A stretch of DNA of 25,568 bases from Mesostigma viride (lineage: Eukaryota; Streptophyta; Mesostigmatophyceae; Mesostigmatales; Mesostigmataceae): the NCBI GenBank assembly GCA_009746045.1, contig RPFO01001803.1, forward strand, positions 40,001-65,568, given 5' to 3'. Each line of letters begins with the position of its first letter. Position 1 is the first letter of the stretch. The translations under genes were made by a program, and so were the position numbers. The notes under the pieces are model-generated. The model was not told where the DNA came from. It worked only from the letters and a program-made list of their open reading frames with translations, and made no database searches. Shown here piece by piece: positions 6,144 to 13,768 of the stretch.

Positions 6144-7976
6144 ATGTTCCTTCAGTTAGAAGTACAGGAGATACCTATCACTAATAATAGTGTGGATATA
6201 GATATAAACACAGTGGATACAATAGGAGTGGGATTTACTGAAAATGAAATAGTAAGATACATGGCTGTGATAGATTCCTCAAAAGTTTTTGAAGAAAAGA
6301 CTCCTTCTTATCCTCCTCCTCGTTCTGTTTTACACCGTGTAGTTATCAAGGACGGTGCAGTTCCTACGCACTCTCCGATGTATAGAATGGGCCCTACCGA
6401 GTTAAAGGAACTAAAACAGATTTTAGTGTCACTATTAGAAGCAGGATTGATAGAGCCTAGTAACTCTCCCTACTCAGCTGGTGTCCTGTTAGTTCCTAAG
6501 CCAAATGGCAAGTTTCGCCTAGTTACTGATTATAGGAAGTTGAATGATATTACTGTGAAGTCTAAATACCCTCTACCTCGTATTGATGATATATTTAATA
6601 AGGTTAAAGGTTCCACTTGTTTCACAGTACTGGATTGTGCGGATGGTTTTTGGCAGTTGCGGATAGCTCCTGAGGATTGCCATAAAACCGCCTTTGCTAC
6701 CCCTTTTGGTCATTACCAGTTTAGAGTAGCGGCTATGGGACTCTGTAACTCGCCTGCCTCTTTTCAAATGTTAATGAATGAAGTGCTTAGACCTGTTATG
6801 GGAAATTCTCACCTTCCTCAGGTGTCCTCTGATTTAAAGGATCCTTCCTTCTCCTCTGTTTCTTTATCTGAGCATGACCGTTCTTGTGCTCAAGCTTACT
6901 TAGATGATATTCTTATTTACTCTCCTGATTTTGAAACGCACCTACGTGATTTAAAGAAAGTATTAGAAATAATGGCTGAAAATTCTTTGTGGGCGCGCCG
7001 TGCTAAAGTTCGTTCGGGTAGGAGTGTCCCATTTTTAGGGCACGTTCTGTCAGATGCCGGGGTCGCTACCGACCCGGATAAAACTAAGTCAATTCAGGAA
7101 TGGCCTACTCCTACCGACGTTAAAGGTGTACGTAGTTTTCTAGGAATTGCTTCTTACTATAGGCGTTTTATCCCGCGTTTCGCAACTATAGCAGCCCCTA
7201 TTAATCATTTATTAAAGAAGGATATCCCCTTTGTTTGGAGTAGTGAATGTCAGTCGGCTTTTCAGTGTCTAAAATCCCTACTCCTTTCCCCTCCTGTACT
7301 CATCCTACCGGATACTACTAAACCCTTTGTGGTAGCTACAGATGCTAGTAAGGTAGCTATAGGGGGCGTCCTTCTCCAGGATCAGGGTCAGGGCTTACAG
7401 CCAATTGAGTATATCTCTAGGACAATGCTCCCTGCGGAGCGTAACTATCCCGTACACCAGCAGGAACTCTTAGCGGTGGTGTATTGTTGCCACGCGTGGC
7501 AGCACTTTCTTAAAGGTGCTCAATTTGATGTCTGCCTGAATGAACCCTGTGAGCTAGATCCTTATAGGTTAGTTATCCAAACGGATCACCGTCCCCTTAC
7601 CCATCTTCTCTCCCAACCCAACCTTACCCCTCGGCAAGCGCGCTGGATGGAATTTTTAGCACAGTTTTCCCCTTTTAAACTTCAGTATGTTAAGGGTGTA
7701 GATAACATAGTACCAGATGCACTCTCTCGTCGTGCAGATTACTCCTTTTTCGAGGACCTTGATGTTCTCAATACTACTCTAGTTCCTACTACTATGGGTG
7801 TAACCCCTTATGGTGAACTACCTGATGATGAATCCTATGCCTACCTCTTTCATACAGCTGTTCGCATGCCTGATCTCCTTTCTCACGTAGGACTCTCTCT
7901 CCCGTGTGAGGCCCTTCCCGTGGCCTCGGTGGGGGGGAGGGGAAAAATAAAATTTCTATACCGCTTAGCCATATAG
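6144..7976 (+). CDS. pol: Reverse transcriptase and RNase H of element A
   Basis: RT motifs appear in order: LVTDYRKLND, TVLDCADGFWQLRIAPED, AFATPFGHYQFRVAAMGLCN, and the catalytic box AYLDDILIYS. FLGHVLSDAGVATDP and VRSFLGIASYYRRFIPRFA follow. RNase H residues are the Asp in VVATDASKVAIGG, the Glu in HQQELLAVV, the Asp in QTDHRPLTHL and the Asp in IVPDALSRRAD. Between MLMNEV and YLDD there are about 38 residues where typical Ty3 elements have about 13; element B has the same length. The last 15 residues, after a G7-A-G4 run at 7931-7942, are out of frame: the next frame gives IPLSHIATRSG, matching VPLSHVVPPQG in element B. The product copies element RNA into DNA. Confidence 0.97.
   Translation: MFLQLEVQEIPITNNSVDIDINTVDTIGVGFTENEIVRYMAVIDSSKVFEEKTPSYPPPRSVLHRVVIKDGAVPTHSPMYRMGPTELKELKQILVSLLEAGLIEPSNSPYSAGVLLVPKPNGKFRLVTDYRKLNDITVKSKYPLPRIDDIFNKVKGSTCFTVLDCADGFWQLRIAPEDCHKTAFATPFGHYQFRVAAMGLCNSPASFQMLMNEVLRPVMGNSHLPQVSSDLKDPSFSSVSLSEHDRSCAQAYLDDILIYSPDFETHLRDLKKVLEIMAENSLWARRAKVRSGRSVPFLGHVLSDAGVATDPDKTKSIQEWPTPTDVKGVRSFLGIASYYRRFIPRFATIAAPINHLLKKDIPFVWSSECQSAFQCLKSLLLSPPVLILPDTTKPFVVATDASKVAIGGVLLQDQGQGLQPIEYISRTMLPAERNYPVHQQELLAVVYCCHAWQHFLKGAQFDVCLNEPCELDPYRLVIQTDHRPLTHLLSQPNLTPRQARWMEFLAQFSPFKLQYVKGVDNIVPDALSRRADYSFFEDLDVLNTTLVPTTMGVTPYGELPDDESYAYLFHTAVRMPDLLSHVGLSLPCEALPVASVGGRGKIKFLYRLAI
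7929..7940 (+). promoter_or_regulatory. Candidate central polypurine tract, element A
   Basis: GTGGGGGGGAGG here is identical, base for base, to the 12 bases before the 3' LTR (12362-12373). It lies between the RNase H and integrase domains. A second purine-only tract occupies the homologous place in element B (17754-17768). In lentiviruses and Ty1 a central copy of the polypurine tract primes a second plus strand; that function here is inference. Confidence 0.5.
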
Positions 7977-8086
7977 CGACTAGGTCAGGAAAGTCTTATG
8001 AAAACATAGTCCCTCTAGGACCTCCCCTTCTCTTTGGCAAGGCGGTAGGAGATCTCTTTAAACCTGTTCTGGATACCTCTGTAGCG

Positions 8087-8944
8087 ATGCCTACCTCTGA
8101 TCTTGAACGTCTTATTAGTAGATTTACGGCCACTGAGCCGGAAGCATTAGCTGCCATTGCTGCACATCCCCAACAATTAGGCAAGCACCCTTGTAAATTT
8201 GTAGGTGGGTTTTTATATGTGCAGATAGCAGATTCTCCCCCTCAATGGCGCCTGTATGTCCCTCCTATCTGTCGCTCCTCCTTGCTCTTTGAGTTGCATG
8301 ACTTAGCTGCTCATCAGGGTGGTAAACGGGTACGGGACCTAGTAGCCCGCTCTTATTACTGGCCTTCCCTTTATAAGGATGTAGATGAGTATGTTAGAAC
8401 TTGTCAATCTTGCCAGGAGATGAAACCCAATAACGTAGGACAGATAGCAGAACCTAGGACCTTGCCTGACCCCATCATGCCGTGGGATTCTATCATGATG
8501 GATTTTGTAGGACCTTTTAGAAAGAATGATAGGGGCAATGCCCAGATCCTTGTGTTCATAGATCGTTTTACTCGTATGTGCCATCTCGTGCCGTGTCCTT
8601 TAGAACTCACAGCACGTGATTGCGCACGCCTATACCTCAATAATGTATACAGATATCATGGTTTGAGTAGGCAGTTTATTAGTGATAAGGATAAGTTATT
8701 TACCTCAGATTTTTGGCAGCAGTTTTTCGCTGCCATCGGTACCAAGGTTACCTACGGTACTGCCTACCACTCCTCCTCCTCTCATTTAGTAGAGCGTCTT
8801 AATAGGGTAGTGGAAGAAGCGCTTAGGCACTATGTTAATGGCTCGGGAAGTGATTGGGAGGATTATTTATGTTTGGTAGAGTTCTCCCTCAACAATTGCC
8901 CCAGCTGCGCATGGATATACGCCCTTCTTCCTAGATACTGGTAG
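8087..8944 (+). CDS. pol: Integrase of element A, zinc-binding and catalytic domains
   Basis: The frame is open from about 7931, so 8087 is not a real start. The N-terminal zinc domain has ELHDLAAHQGG and CQSCQ (H-x4-H ... C-x2-C; the usual spacing between the histidines is longer). The catalytic core has Asp in WDSIMMDFVGPF and Asp in FISDKDKLFT, and then, exactly 35 residues on, Glu in SSSHLVERLN, a complete D,D(35)E triad. The frame breaks near 8909; the next frame continues with HGYTPFFLDTGRQPL, as in HGFTHFFLNSGRHPL of element B, and the annotated end at 8944 is out of phase. Integrase joins the cDNA to target DNA; with the chromodomain that follows, it would be directed to chromatin. 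Confidence 0.95.
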   Translation: MPTSDLERLISRFTATEPEALAAIAAHPQQLGKHPCKFVGGFLYVQIADSPPQWRLYVPPICRSSLLFELHDLAAHQGGKRVRDLVARSYYWPSLYKDVDEYVRTCQSCQEMKPNNVGQIAEPRTLPDPIMPWDSIMMDFVGPFRKNDRGNAQILVFIDRFTRMCHLVPCPLELTARDCARLYLNNVYRYHGLSRQFISDKDKLFTSDFWQQFFAAIGTKVTYGTAYHSSSSHLVERLNRVVEEALRHYVNGSGSDWEDYLCLVEFSLNNCPSCAWIYALLPRYW

Positions 8945-9272
8945 ACAGCCTCTTACCCCTACCTCTCTCTTAGCTAGTCCTCTACGGGACAAGGATGATG
9001 TGTCCCGAGATACTGTAGAAGGTGTACAGTCCTTACTAGATAGAATGAAAACTGCTCATGACCACGCGATCTCAGGGTACCAAAAAGCTCAGTCTAAGTA
9101 CCTTGCTAGGTTGCGTGCCTCCTTAGATAGAAGAGCACCTGAGATAGAAATAGGAGATCTAGTATTAGTAGAAGGCCCCCGTGTTGGCCGTTTTGCTCAT
9201 AAGTTTGAAGCAGAACTTAAGGTCAAACTTAGGCCCGCCTTCTTAGGACCCTTCCATGTTTGTCTAGAGTAG
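8910..9272 (+). pseudogene. pol: Integrase C-terminal region of element A (shifted frame)
   Basis: The reading resumes in this frame after a one-base break near 8909. It contains HGYTPFFLDTGRQP, a long helix through VEGVQSLLDRMKTAHDHAI, and the GPY/F-type module IGDLVLVEGPRVGRFAHK ... LRPAFLGPFHV. A TAG at 9270-9272 ends it, but SRKFLYKVDIPTSWQ continues in another frame, matching FQVDIPVSWN of element B. It belongs to the same integrase as 8087-8944. Confidence 0.85.
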
Positions 9273-9273
9273 G

Positions 9274-9609
9274 AAATTTCTATATAAAGTCGATATCCCT
9301 ACCTCTTGGCAGACACATTCAAACACCTTCCATAGGAGCCAGCTGAAACTGTACCACCCTAGTACGTTCGCTGGTAGAGAGCTAGCGCCTGCCCCTTTAG
9401 AGCATAACCCTGACACTGGGGAAGTAGAAGACGAAGTAGAAAGCATCGTGGCCCATAGAGATATCAAAAAGGGCCGCGGTACCCAGCGTCAGTATAAAGT
9501 GAAGTGGATGTATGCTCGTAGTGAAGTAGATAAGGTCTGGTATACGGAGAGTGAGCTAGATGGGTGTAGTCGCCTGCTGCAGGAATATAAAACCCTGCAC
9601 AAGCTCTAG
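9274..9609 (+). CDS. pol: Integrase tail with chromodomain, element A
   Basis: In this frame the sequence reads FLYKVDIPTSWQ, then HRSQLKLYHPS, then NPDTGEVEDEVESIVAHRDI, then RQYKVKWMYARSEVDKVWY and ending LLQEYKTLHKL with TAG at 9607-9609. The pattern E-V-E-x-I-x-x-H-R ... Y-K-V-K-W ... W-Y/E ... L-L-x-E-Y is that of a chromodomain, the histone-reading fold at the end of chromovirus integrases. The aromatic cage looks partly changed (second position Tyr/Val), as in many group II chromodomains. Too short to start on its own, it is the last part of Pol. Confidence 0.85.
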   Translation, partial: KFLYKVDIPTSWQTHSNTFHRSQLKLYHPSTFAGRELAPAPLEHNPDTGEVEDEVESIVAHRDIKKGRGTQRQYKVKWMYARSEVDKVWYTESELDGCSRLLQEYKTLHKL

Positions 9610-9677
9610 TTGTAGGCCTTCTCCTCTCTTATGTTATGTCTGCTGTCGACGGGTGGTTGGTTGTCCCCTCCCCTCCG

Positions 9678-9680
9678 CAG
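9678..9680 (+). promoter_or_regulatory. Possible 3' splice acceptor before ORF3 of element A
   Basis: A pyrimidine-rich stretch (TTGTCCCCTCCCCTCCGCAG, 9661-9680) ends in CAG five bases before the ATG at 9686. ORF3 starts 77 bp after the pol stop, so splicing from the leader would be one way to express it. I did not identify a donor. Confidence 0.3.
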
Positions 9681-9685
9681 CCGTC

Positions 9686-9943
9686 ATGTCAGAGCCTACC
9701 CCTCCGGCTGAGAGCCCGCTGCCGTCCCTGCCCCTACCGGACCCTGAGCTGTACTTCGAGGCCCTTCCGGGCCGTTGGGTGTCACGGTCCAGTTTCCGGG
9801 TGGCGTCGTGCAGCCGGCCCTCCAGGCCCAGCATGCGGGTTTAGTCAGGGCGGCTCTCTTCGGGGTCACGTGGTACGGTCCCTCCCCTGCTGAACCGCAC
9901 CAGCTTGTTTTGCACGGGTTCGACGATGCCGGCACTGTTTGCT
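9686..9943 (+). pseudogene. Element A ORF3, N-terminal segment (frameshifted)
   Basis: The ATG at 9686 has G at -3 and opens with MSEPTPPAESPLPSLPLPDP, then LYFEALPGRWV. The frame ends at 9844, but a second frame from about 9775 continues well (VQPALQAQHAGLV, LFGVTWYGPSPAEPHQLV) to a stop at 9943, and the frame of 9939-11312 then takes over. I read this as the beginning of ORF3 with single-base breaks near 9780 and 9935. Composition switches sharply to GC-rich from about 9650 on. No known family recognised. Confidence 0.55.
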
Positions 9944-11312
9944 AGAATGTGGCTCCAGCTGTCCAGCCTTGGGACAGATAGCTGCGGTTCTCCAGTGCCC
10001 CAGGGTGTTTTCCTACCTTTCTACCCCTGTGGGCCGCTCCTGCCTACGGGATGTGTTCCCCTGGCTTCCGGCCGAGGGTGATGCGGAAATAGATGAGAAC
10101 CCCTGCGACCTTCTACGGGCAGTAGAGTTCATGGAGATAGCAGACCAGACAGCGGGCGTAGGATTGGGCGACCCTACTCCTACGGACGCGCCGGTAGAGG
10201 CACAGTATTCTCCTGAGTATTCGGCCTCCCCTGCGGCGTCCTCCTCTTCAGTGTCGGCGCCTTCCCCTGTCCCGTCTTCACCGAGGTCGGTCCTGTGCGC
10301 ATCGGTGGAGCCTACCCCTTTGGGCTCTGGTCGTGAGCCTGATCCTCTTTCGGCGACAGTTTCTGCGATGCAGGCGCAGATCCAGTCCCTGACGGCGGCC
10401 TTCGGGGCCTTCATGGCGGCCCAGGCGCACGCTCCAGCCACGCCAGGTGGGGTGTCTGCCGCAGCTGTGCCCCCTTCCCCTTCGGTCGCCTCGACGTCTA
10501 CGGGTCCGTCTGTGCCGCGCGAGCCCTCGGCGGCTGCGGCTCCCTCTGTTGCTGCGGCTCCTACGCCTTCGGCTACCTCTGCGCCTGCTACTGACGTACC
10601 TGCGCCTCGGCGCGAGTCCACCGTCCCAGCGGCCGCGCCCGTCGCCGCCGCGTCCGAGCCGCCCACCACGTCAGCGCCGCCCTCGCGGGGTTTCTTCAGC
10701 GACCCGGGCGGTCTTCCCAGGCTTTGGGAGGGCGGTCCTCCGCAGAGGATCCCGGTGCCTGACTGGAGCTTGGACGGTAACCAGTCGTATGCCGGATTGC
10801 CTGTCCCCACGGGCCCTATTTTCAACATGTGGCCTGGTGGTGCTCCGCCCCCAGAGACCGGCGCGCCAGTTGCGGAGGCGGGTCCGTCGCGACCCCCTGC
10901 GGCATCGGGTCCGACGCGGCCCCCTGTTGTACCGGCGCCGTCTGCGTCTGTGCCGGTTCCTACCCCTTCGTCGGCCCCTGTCCCTTCGGCCCCGCGGTCT
11001 TTGGCTGCGGTTGTTCGGTCCAGTGGCTCTGACCCGCGCGCCACCCGCGCTGCCGATTCCCTTCGGGAGTTGTCAGAGGGCGATCGGGATCGGGCCCCTT
11101 CTGTGGTGCATGCGACTCCGGAGTCGCGCGACACGCCTGTCTTTGGGTATGGTATGTCTGCGCTCGCCTGCCGCCAGTGTGACCTGCCGCGCGCCTCCGC
11201 CGAGCTTGCCATTTCGCCCATGTCCTACGGTTTCTCCAGGTGTGTCGGGCGCCGCGGGACCGTGGCCTACCAGTTGAGACTGATCGGCCTCCTTTCGACA
11301 TGGTTATTTTAG
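9939..11312 (+). CDS. Element A ORF3, Pro/Ala/Ser-rich middle part
   Basis: The formal start (TTG) is not a true start; the frame is entered from upstream. The first about 75 residues look structured (LGQIAAVLQCPRVFSYLS, LRDVFPWLPAEGDAEI, LLRAVEFMEIADQTAG). A long Pro/Ala/Ser/Val-rich linker follows, containing one helical island (MQAQIQSLTAAFGAFMAAQ). A short conserved-looking part comes after it (FFSDPGGLPRLWEGGPPQR, SYAGLPVPTGPIFNMWPGG). The large minus-strand ORF over the same region is a shadow caused by high GC. After about 11250 the frame is out of phase with the C-terminal block at 11240-12007. Third ORFs downstream of pol occur in some Ty3/gypsy elements, but I see no signal peptide, transmembrane segment or furin-type site that would suggest an envelope. 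Function unknown. Confidence 0.65.
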   Translation: MLECGSSCPALGQIAAVLQCPRVFSYLSTPVGRSCLRDVFPWLPAEGDAEIDENPCDLLRAVEFMEIADQTAGVGLGDPTPTDAPVEAQYSPEYSASPAASSSSVSAPSPVPSSPRSVLCASVEPTPLGSGREPDPLSATVSAMQAQIQSLTAAFGAFMAAQAHAPATPGGVSAAAVPPSPSVASTSTGPSVPREPSAAAAPSVAAAPTPSATSAPATDVPAPRRESTVPAAAPVAAASEPPTTSAPPSRGFFSDPGGLPRLWEGGPPQRIPVPDWSLDGNQSYAGLPVPTGPIFNMWPGGAPPPETGAPVAEAGPSRPPAASGPTRPPVVPAPSASVPVPTPSSAPVPSAPRSLAAVVRSSGSDPRATRAADSLRELSEGDRDRAPSVVHATPESRDTPVFGYGMSALACRQCDLPRASAELAISPMSYGFSRCVGRRGTVAYQLRLIGLLSTWLF

Positions 11313-12007
11313 CTGATCCGGTGTTCCAGGGTGAGATCCTGGTTCGGCGCGTCCTGTATCGCTGGGCTAGGCGCCACAATGACTTGGACACCTACGGCGG
11401 GTTCCAGTGGGCTTACCCTCCGCCTCTGGGCATTATGGCCTCAGATGCCCTTACGGTAGAGTTTCCTGCGGTGCCGGGTGCCACGTACAGCACGGTCCTT
11501 CAGCCCATCCTAGAGTGGGATGCCCGTCGTCCAGCGCCCATCCCGGGCCAGGGTTTGGACTCTCGGGGTCATCCTCCTCCCCGGGCTAGCGACTACCTCG
11601 AGACGTTCGGGTCGCGACAGTGTGCCCGTCGGTGGCGCTCCCGTGAGATTCGGCATATCCGGTTGTGGCCGTCCAACGTGGAGCCCCTGGTAGATCTGTT
11701 TTTCCCGACGGGTATGCGCCCTCGGATCCGGTACCATCGCCTGCTCCTGCGGGCTCTCTGCCTGATCGCGGTAGAGCCTTTCCTACGCCTCTTTGCCTGT
11801 GGTTTCCTGGACTGGGCCCGGGGCCAGGTCGTTCTTACGCAGCATAGGTATTACTGGGCCTTCCTGGGTCTTTTTCCTGACGGCGTGTGGGCCGATGTTT
11901 TCCTCACTGTAGATAGGCACGACAATGCTGAGGATGTGTCTCACTACCAGGCGTACCTGGATGTCCTGCTGGCCTCCCGTGGTACCTACCAGACGGATGG
12001 CCATTAG
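11240..12007 (+). CDS. Element A ORF3, conserved C-terminal block
   Basis: This frame overlaps the preceding ORF3 frame and takes over near 11250. It contains FDMVILADPVFQGEILVRRV, FPAVPGATYSTVLQPILEW, RLWPSNVEPLVDLFFPTGM, LLLRALCLIAVEPFLRLFA and HRYYWAFLGLFPDGVWADVF. At least two of these blocks have counterparts in the same order near the end of ORF3 of element B (249-1114), so the domain is shared by two otherwise diverged elements and has evidently been under selection. It is rich in aromatic and basic residues and reads as a globular domain. One moderately hydrophobic stretch (LCLIAVEPFLRLFACGF) is interrupted by charge and is a doubtful membrane segment. I recognise no family. The stop is at 12005-12007. 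Confidence 0.75.
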   Translation: MCRAPRDRGLPVETDRPPFDMVILADPVFQGEILVRRVLYRWARRHNDLDTYGGFQWAYPPPLGIMASDALTVEFPAVPGATYSTVLQPILEWDARRPAPIPGQGLDSRGHPPPRASDYLETFGSRQCARRWRSREIRHIRLWPSNVEPLVDLFFPTGMRPRIRYHRLLLRALCLIAVEPFLRLFACGFLDWARGQVVLTQHRYYWAFLGLFPDGVWADVFLTVDRHDNAEDVSHYQAYLDVLLASRGTYQTDGH

Positions 12008-12361
12008 ATAGAGGGCCTTAGGCCCGACCTGAGGGTGTTGTCCCTCCGGTATATAGAGTCGCCCTCACGTTCTGGCCAGTTGACTGGTCGTTCTTGGTCC
12101 TTGGTGCTGATTTGTTTACTCTGTGTGTCCTGCCCAGTGCCGTTCCCCCCGGCAAGGACTTTGTTCCAGGCAGTTAGGGGAACCTACCACCAGGCTTGGT
12201 GCTGGCTAACCCTACACCTCCCGGCGTGGTGGTGGAGACCGTGTGAACTATTGGTGCTTTGTATCTTGGATGGCCTGCCGATTGTGTTGGTGTGTGCTGG
12301 GTGCATTAGGTTTCCTACCCTTGTTTCCTCCCTGTGCGTAGGGAGAGGGCTCCCTACCTTT
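12008..12361 (+). other. 3' untranslated region of element A
   Basis: About 350 bp between the ORF3 stop and the polypurine tract. It holds GT- and CT-rich sequence with no credible coding frame; a 117-residue ORF here resembles nothing. Confidence 0.6.
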
Positions 12362-12373
12362 GTGGGGGGGAGG
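12362..12373 (+). promoter_or_regulatory. 3' polypurine tract of element A
   Basis: GTGGGGGGGAGG lies immediately before the TGTTACG start of the right LTR, the place where plus-strand DNA synthesis is primed. All but one base are purines. The same 12 bases recur at 7929-7940. Confidence 0.9.
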
Positions 12374-12948
12374 TGTTACGTCGCGTAACAATTCGTTGTA
12401 GTTACGGACGTAAATTAGGTCTTTTGCCTCGGTTGTCCCTAGGTTTACGTGTAGCTCCTACCGGGACACTATTGTCCTCGTAACAGTACCGTGGTACATT
12501 GGGTGCCTTTGGGGCGCCGCGCCGCGTACTTTACTAGTGGTCCTGATCCTTTGGTAGAATGTAGTGGACCAGCGTGCATCTGTAGATGTAGTGGACCAGC
12601 GTGCATCTGTAGGCGAGGGCCATGTCGGCCCGAGCGTGTTGGACCGTTGGTGACCATTTATGCACGTTCTACCCCTCGTGTGTGCACTCGGCGTGTGTTA
12701 AATGAATTAACACATATAGGCTTGGGTCACGGCAGTGTAGTTGTGTTTCCTTCCTCTATTCCTGGAATAAACGGGTTGTGTAAATGGCTTATGGCGTATT
12801 ATAGCAACACTTACGTTAATGCATTGAGATCTGGATCGTCTCGTTCGTCTTTCGCTAGATCGAGGTTTGACTAGAGGAGGCTTGACTAGTTTAGGTAGCA
12901 TCAGGCCAGCTAGAGGTAGAGGTAGTGGTAGATACCCGCGGCGTAACA
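12374..12948 (+). repeat. 3' LTR of element A (575 bp)
   Basis: It starts TGTTACG and ends CGTAACA, matching the 5' LTR except for about 7 substitutions and indels of 2, 4 and 5 bp (for example TATATTGGG versus TACATTGGG). It carries the same 27-bp tandem duplication (12560-12613) and AATAAA (12766-12771). Confidence 0.97.
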
Positions 12949-12953
12949 CATAC
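12949..12953. repeat. Target-site duplication of element A, right copy (CATAC)
   Basis: CATAC directly follows the right LTR and repeats 2118-2122. The minus-strand ORF3 codon that includes it (TAT, Tyr) continues in phase at 2117 when element A is taken out. Confidence 0.96.
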
Positions 12954-13768
12954 CCCTCACTCCCATAGTCCTGGTCCTCATCATCCATGGCCACGATGCG
13001 ATCCAGAGCCTGCCGTAACGAATACTGCCCCTCACGCAGACATTTTTCGCCCCGTATCGCCCCCTCCAGCGGAAGATACCGGGGAAAGTAGCGATCCAGC
13101 AGTTTCCGTACTGCGGGCGGAATTAGGAGGAGCAAAAGCCGTGGGAATGCCAGACCCGCTTCCAGCGTGTTCATGCACGCGTGACAGGAGCACTCCCGCT
13201 CATGGGTTTCCCAATCTGTGCCGACCACCACGCCGTCGCGCGCTGCGGTGCGGGTCTCGATCTTGAACCCCACGTTGCGCCGCACGAACCCTCGAAAAGT
13301 ATCCATCTGCACAGGGCCGACCCGCGCCATAATGGAATCAGCGCGGAGTTCCGAAGGCATCCGGTTACGGCGCCGACGTCGTCGTTCCAACAAGGCTTCA
13401 CCCTCCCGACCATAGTCGCGCAAGAACACTCGGGGATTAAACGTCTCCCGATCGTGCAGCTCCTTCACTAGCTGCAACGTACGCGTGTCCGGTGCTCCGG
13501 GTCTGGACGAGGTTTCTTGCCGGCGCTCGCGGCCAGATGAAGGCCCCGTCTGCCCGCCACCACCTCCCGAGCCCCCGGCCCCTGGCGCACCCCCTCGAAC
13601 TGCACTTACTGCAGGCTCTCCGCGAGCTACCTGCGTCCTCGCCCCTGCTTCTGATTGTGGGGCCTCAGGTTGGTCGGGTATGTCCATGGCAACCAGATCT
13701 TCATCGCTGGACTCCCCGTCTGCTTCCCAGATTTCTGCGTCGGCAGCCTCCGCGGAAGTCTGGCCCAT
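12949..13768 (-). CDS. Element B ORF3, N-terminal part (interrupted by element A)
   Basis: The frame is open back to 13945, but the ATG at 13768 (MGQTSAEAADAEIWEADG) is the first methionine that looks like a start; its context is weak. In order it encodes: an acidic Glu/Asp-rich N-terminus; a Gly/Ala/Pro-rich linker with a poly-Gly run; and a more structured region with LVKELHDRETFNPRVFLRDY, a basic LLERRRRRRNRMP patch, a CSCHACMN cysteine cluster and a Leu-rich FPRLLLLLIPPAVRKLLDR helix. It ends in an acidic MDDEDQDYGSEGY, where element A interrupts it. Reading on past 12949 runs into the LTR and is meaningless. It begins about 150 bp after the integrase stop. Unlike its C-terminal block, this part shows no obvious counterpart in ORF3 of element A. 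Function unknown; the Arg-rich patch suggests nucleic-acid binding. Confidence 0.65.

Larger units (their letters stand above)
2123..12948 (+). mobile_element. Element A: complete Ty3/gypsy chromovirus with hybrid-binding ORF and ORF3
   Basis: The element is 10,826 bp long, bounded by two near-identical LTRs that begin TGTTACG and end CGTAACA, with CATAC duplicated on both sides. Plus-strand order: LTR, candidate primer-binding site, leader, hybrid-binding-domain ORF, Gag, protease, RT, RNase H, integrase, chromodomain, ORF3, polypurine tract, LTR. By my reading the two LTRs differ by about 7 substitutions and 3 small indels, so insertion is fairly recent. The gag-pol part uses many A/T-ending codons while ORF3 is GC-rich. 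Frames change near 4015, 4280, 5145, 5465, 6115, 7935, 8909, 9270, 9780, 9935 and 11250, so this copy looks non-autonomous as assembled. Confidence 0.97.

Noticed and set aside
10013-11221. 402-residue minus-strand ORF
   Set aside because: It is a GC-driven shadow of ORF3 of element A; it is Gly/Ala/Thr-rich, has no homologue in element B, and opposes the element's transcription.
11728-11800. Possible transmembrane segment in ORF3 (envelope gene)
   Set aside because: The LCLIAVEPFLRLFACGF stretch has internal charge and no flanking signal peptide or cleavage motif; too weak for an envelope call.
12707-12948. Part of the minus-strand ORF that reads through the LTR of element A
   Set aside because: After position 12949 the frame enters the inserted LTR, so the C-terminal 80 residues are chance sequence and not part of ORF3 of B.
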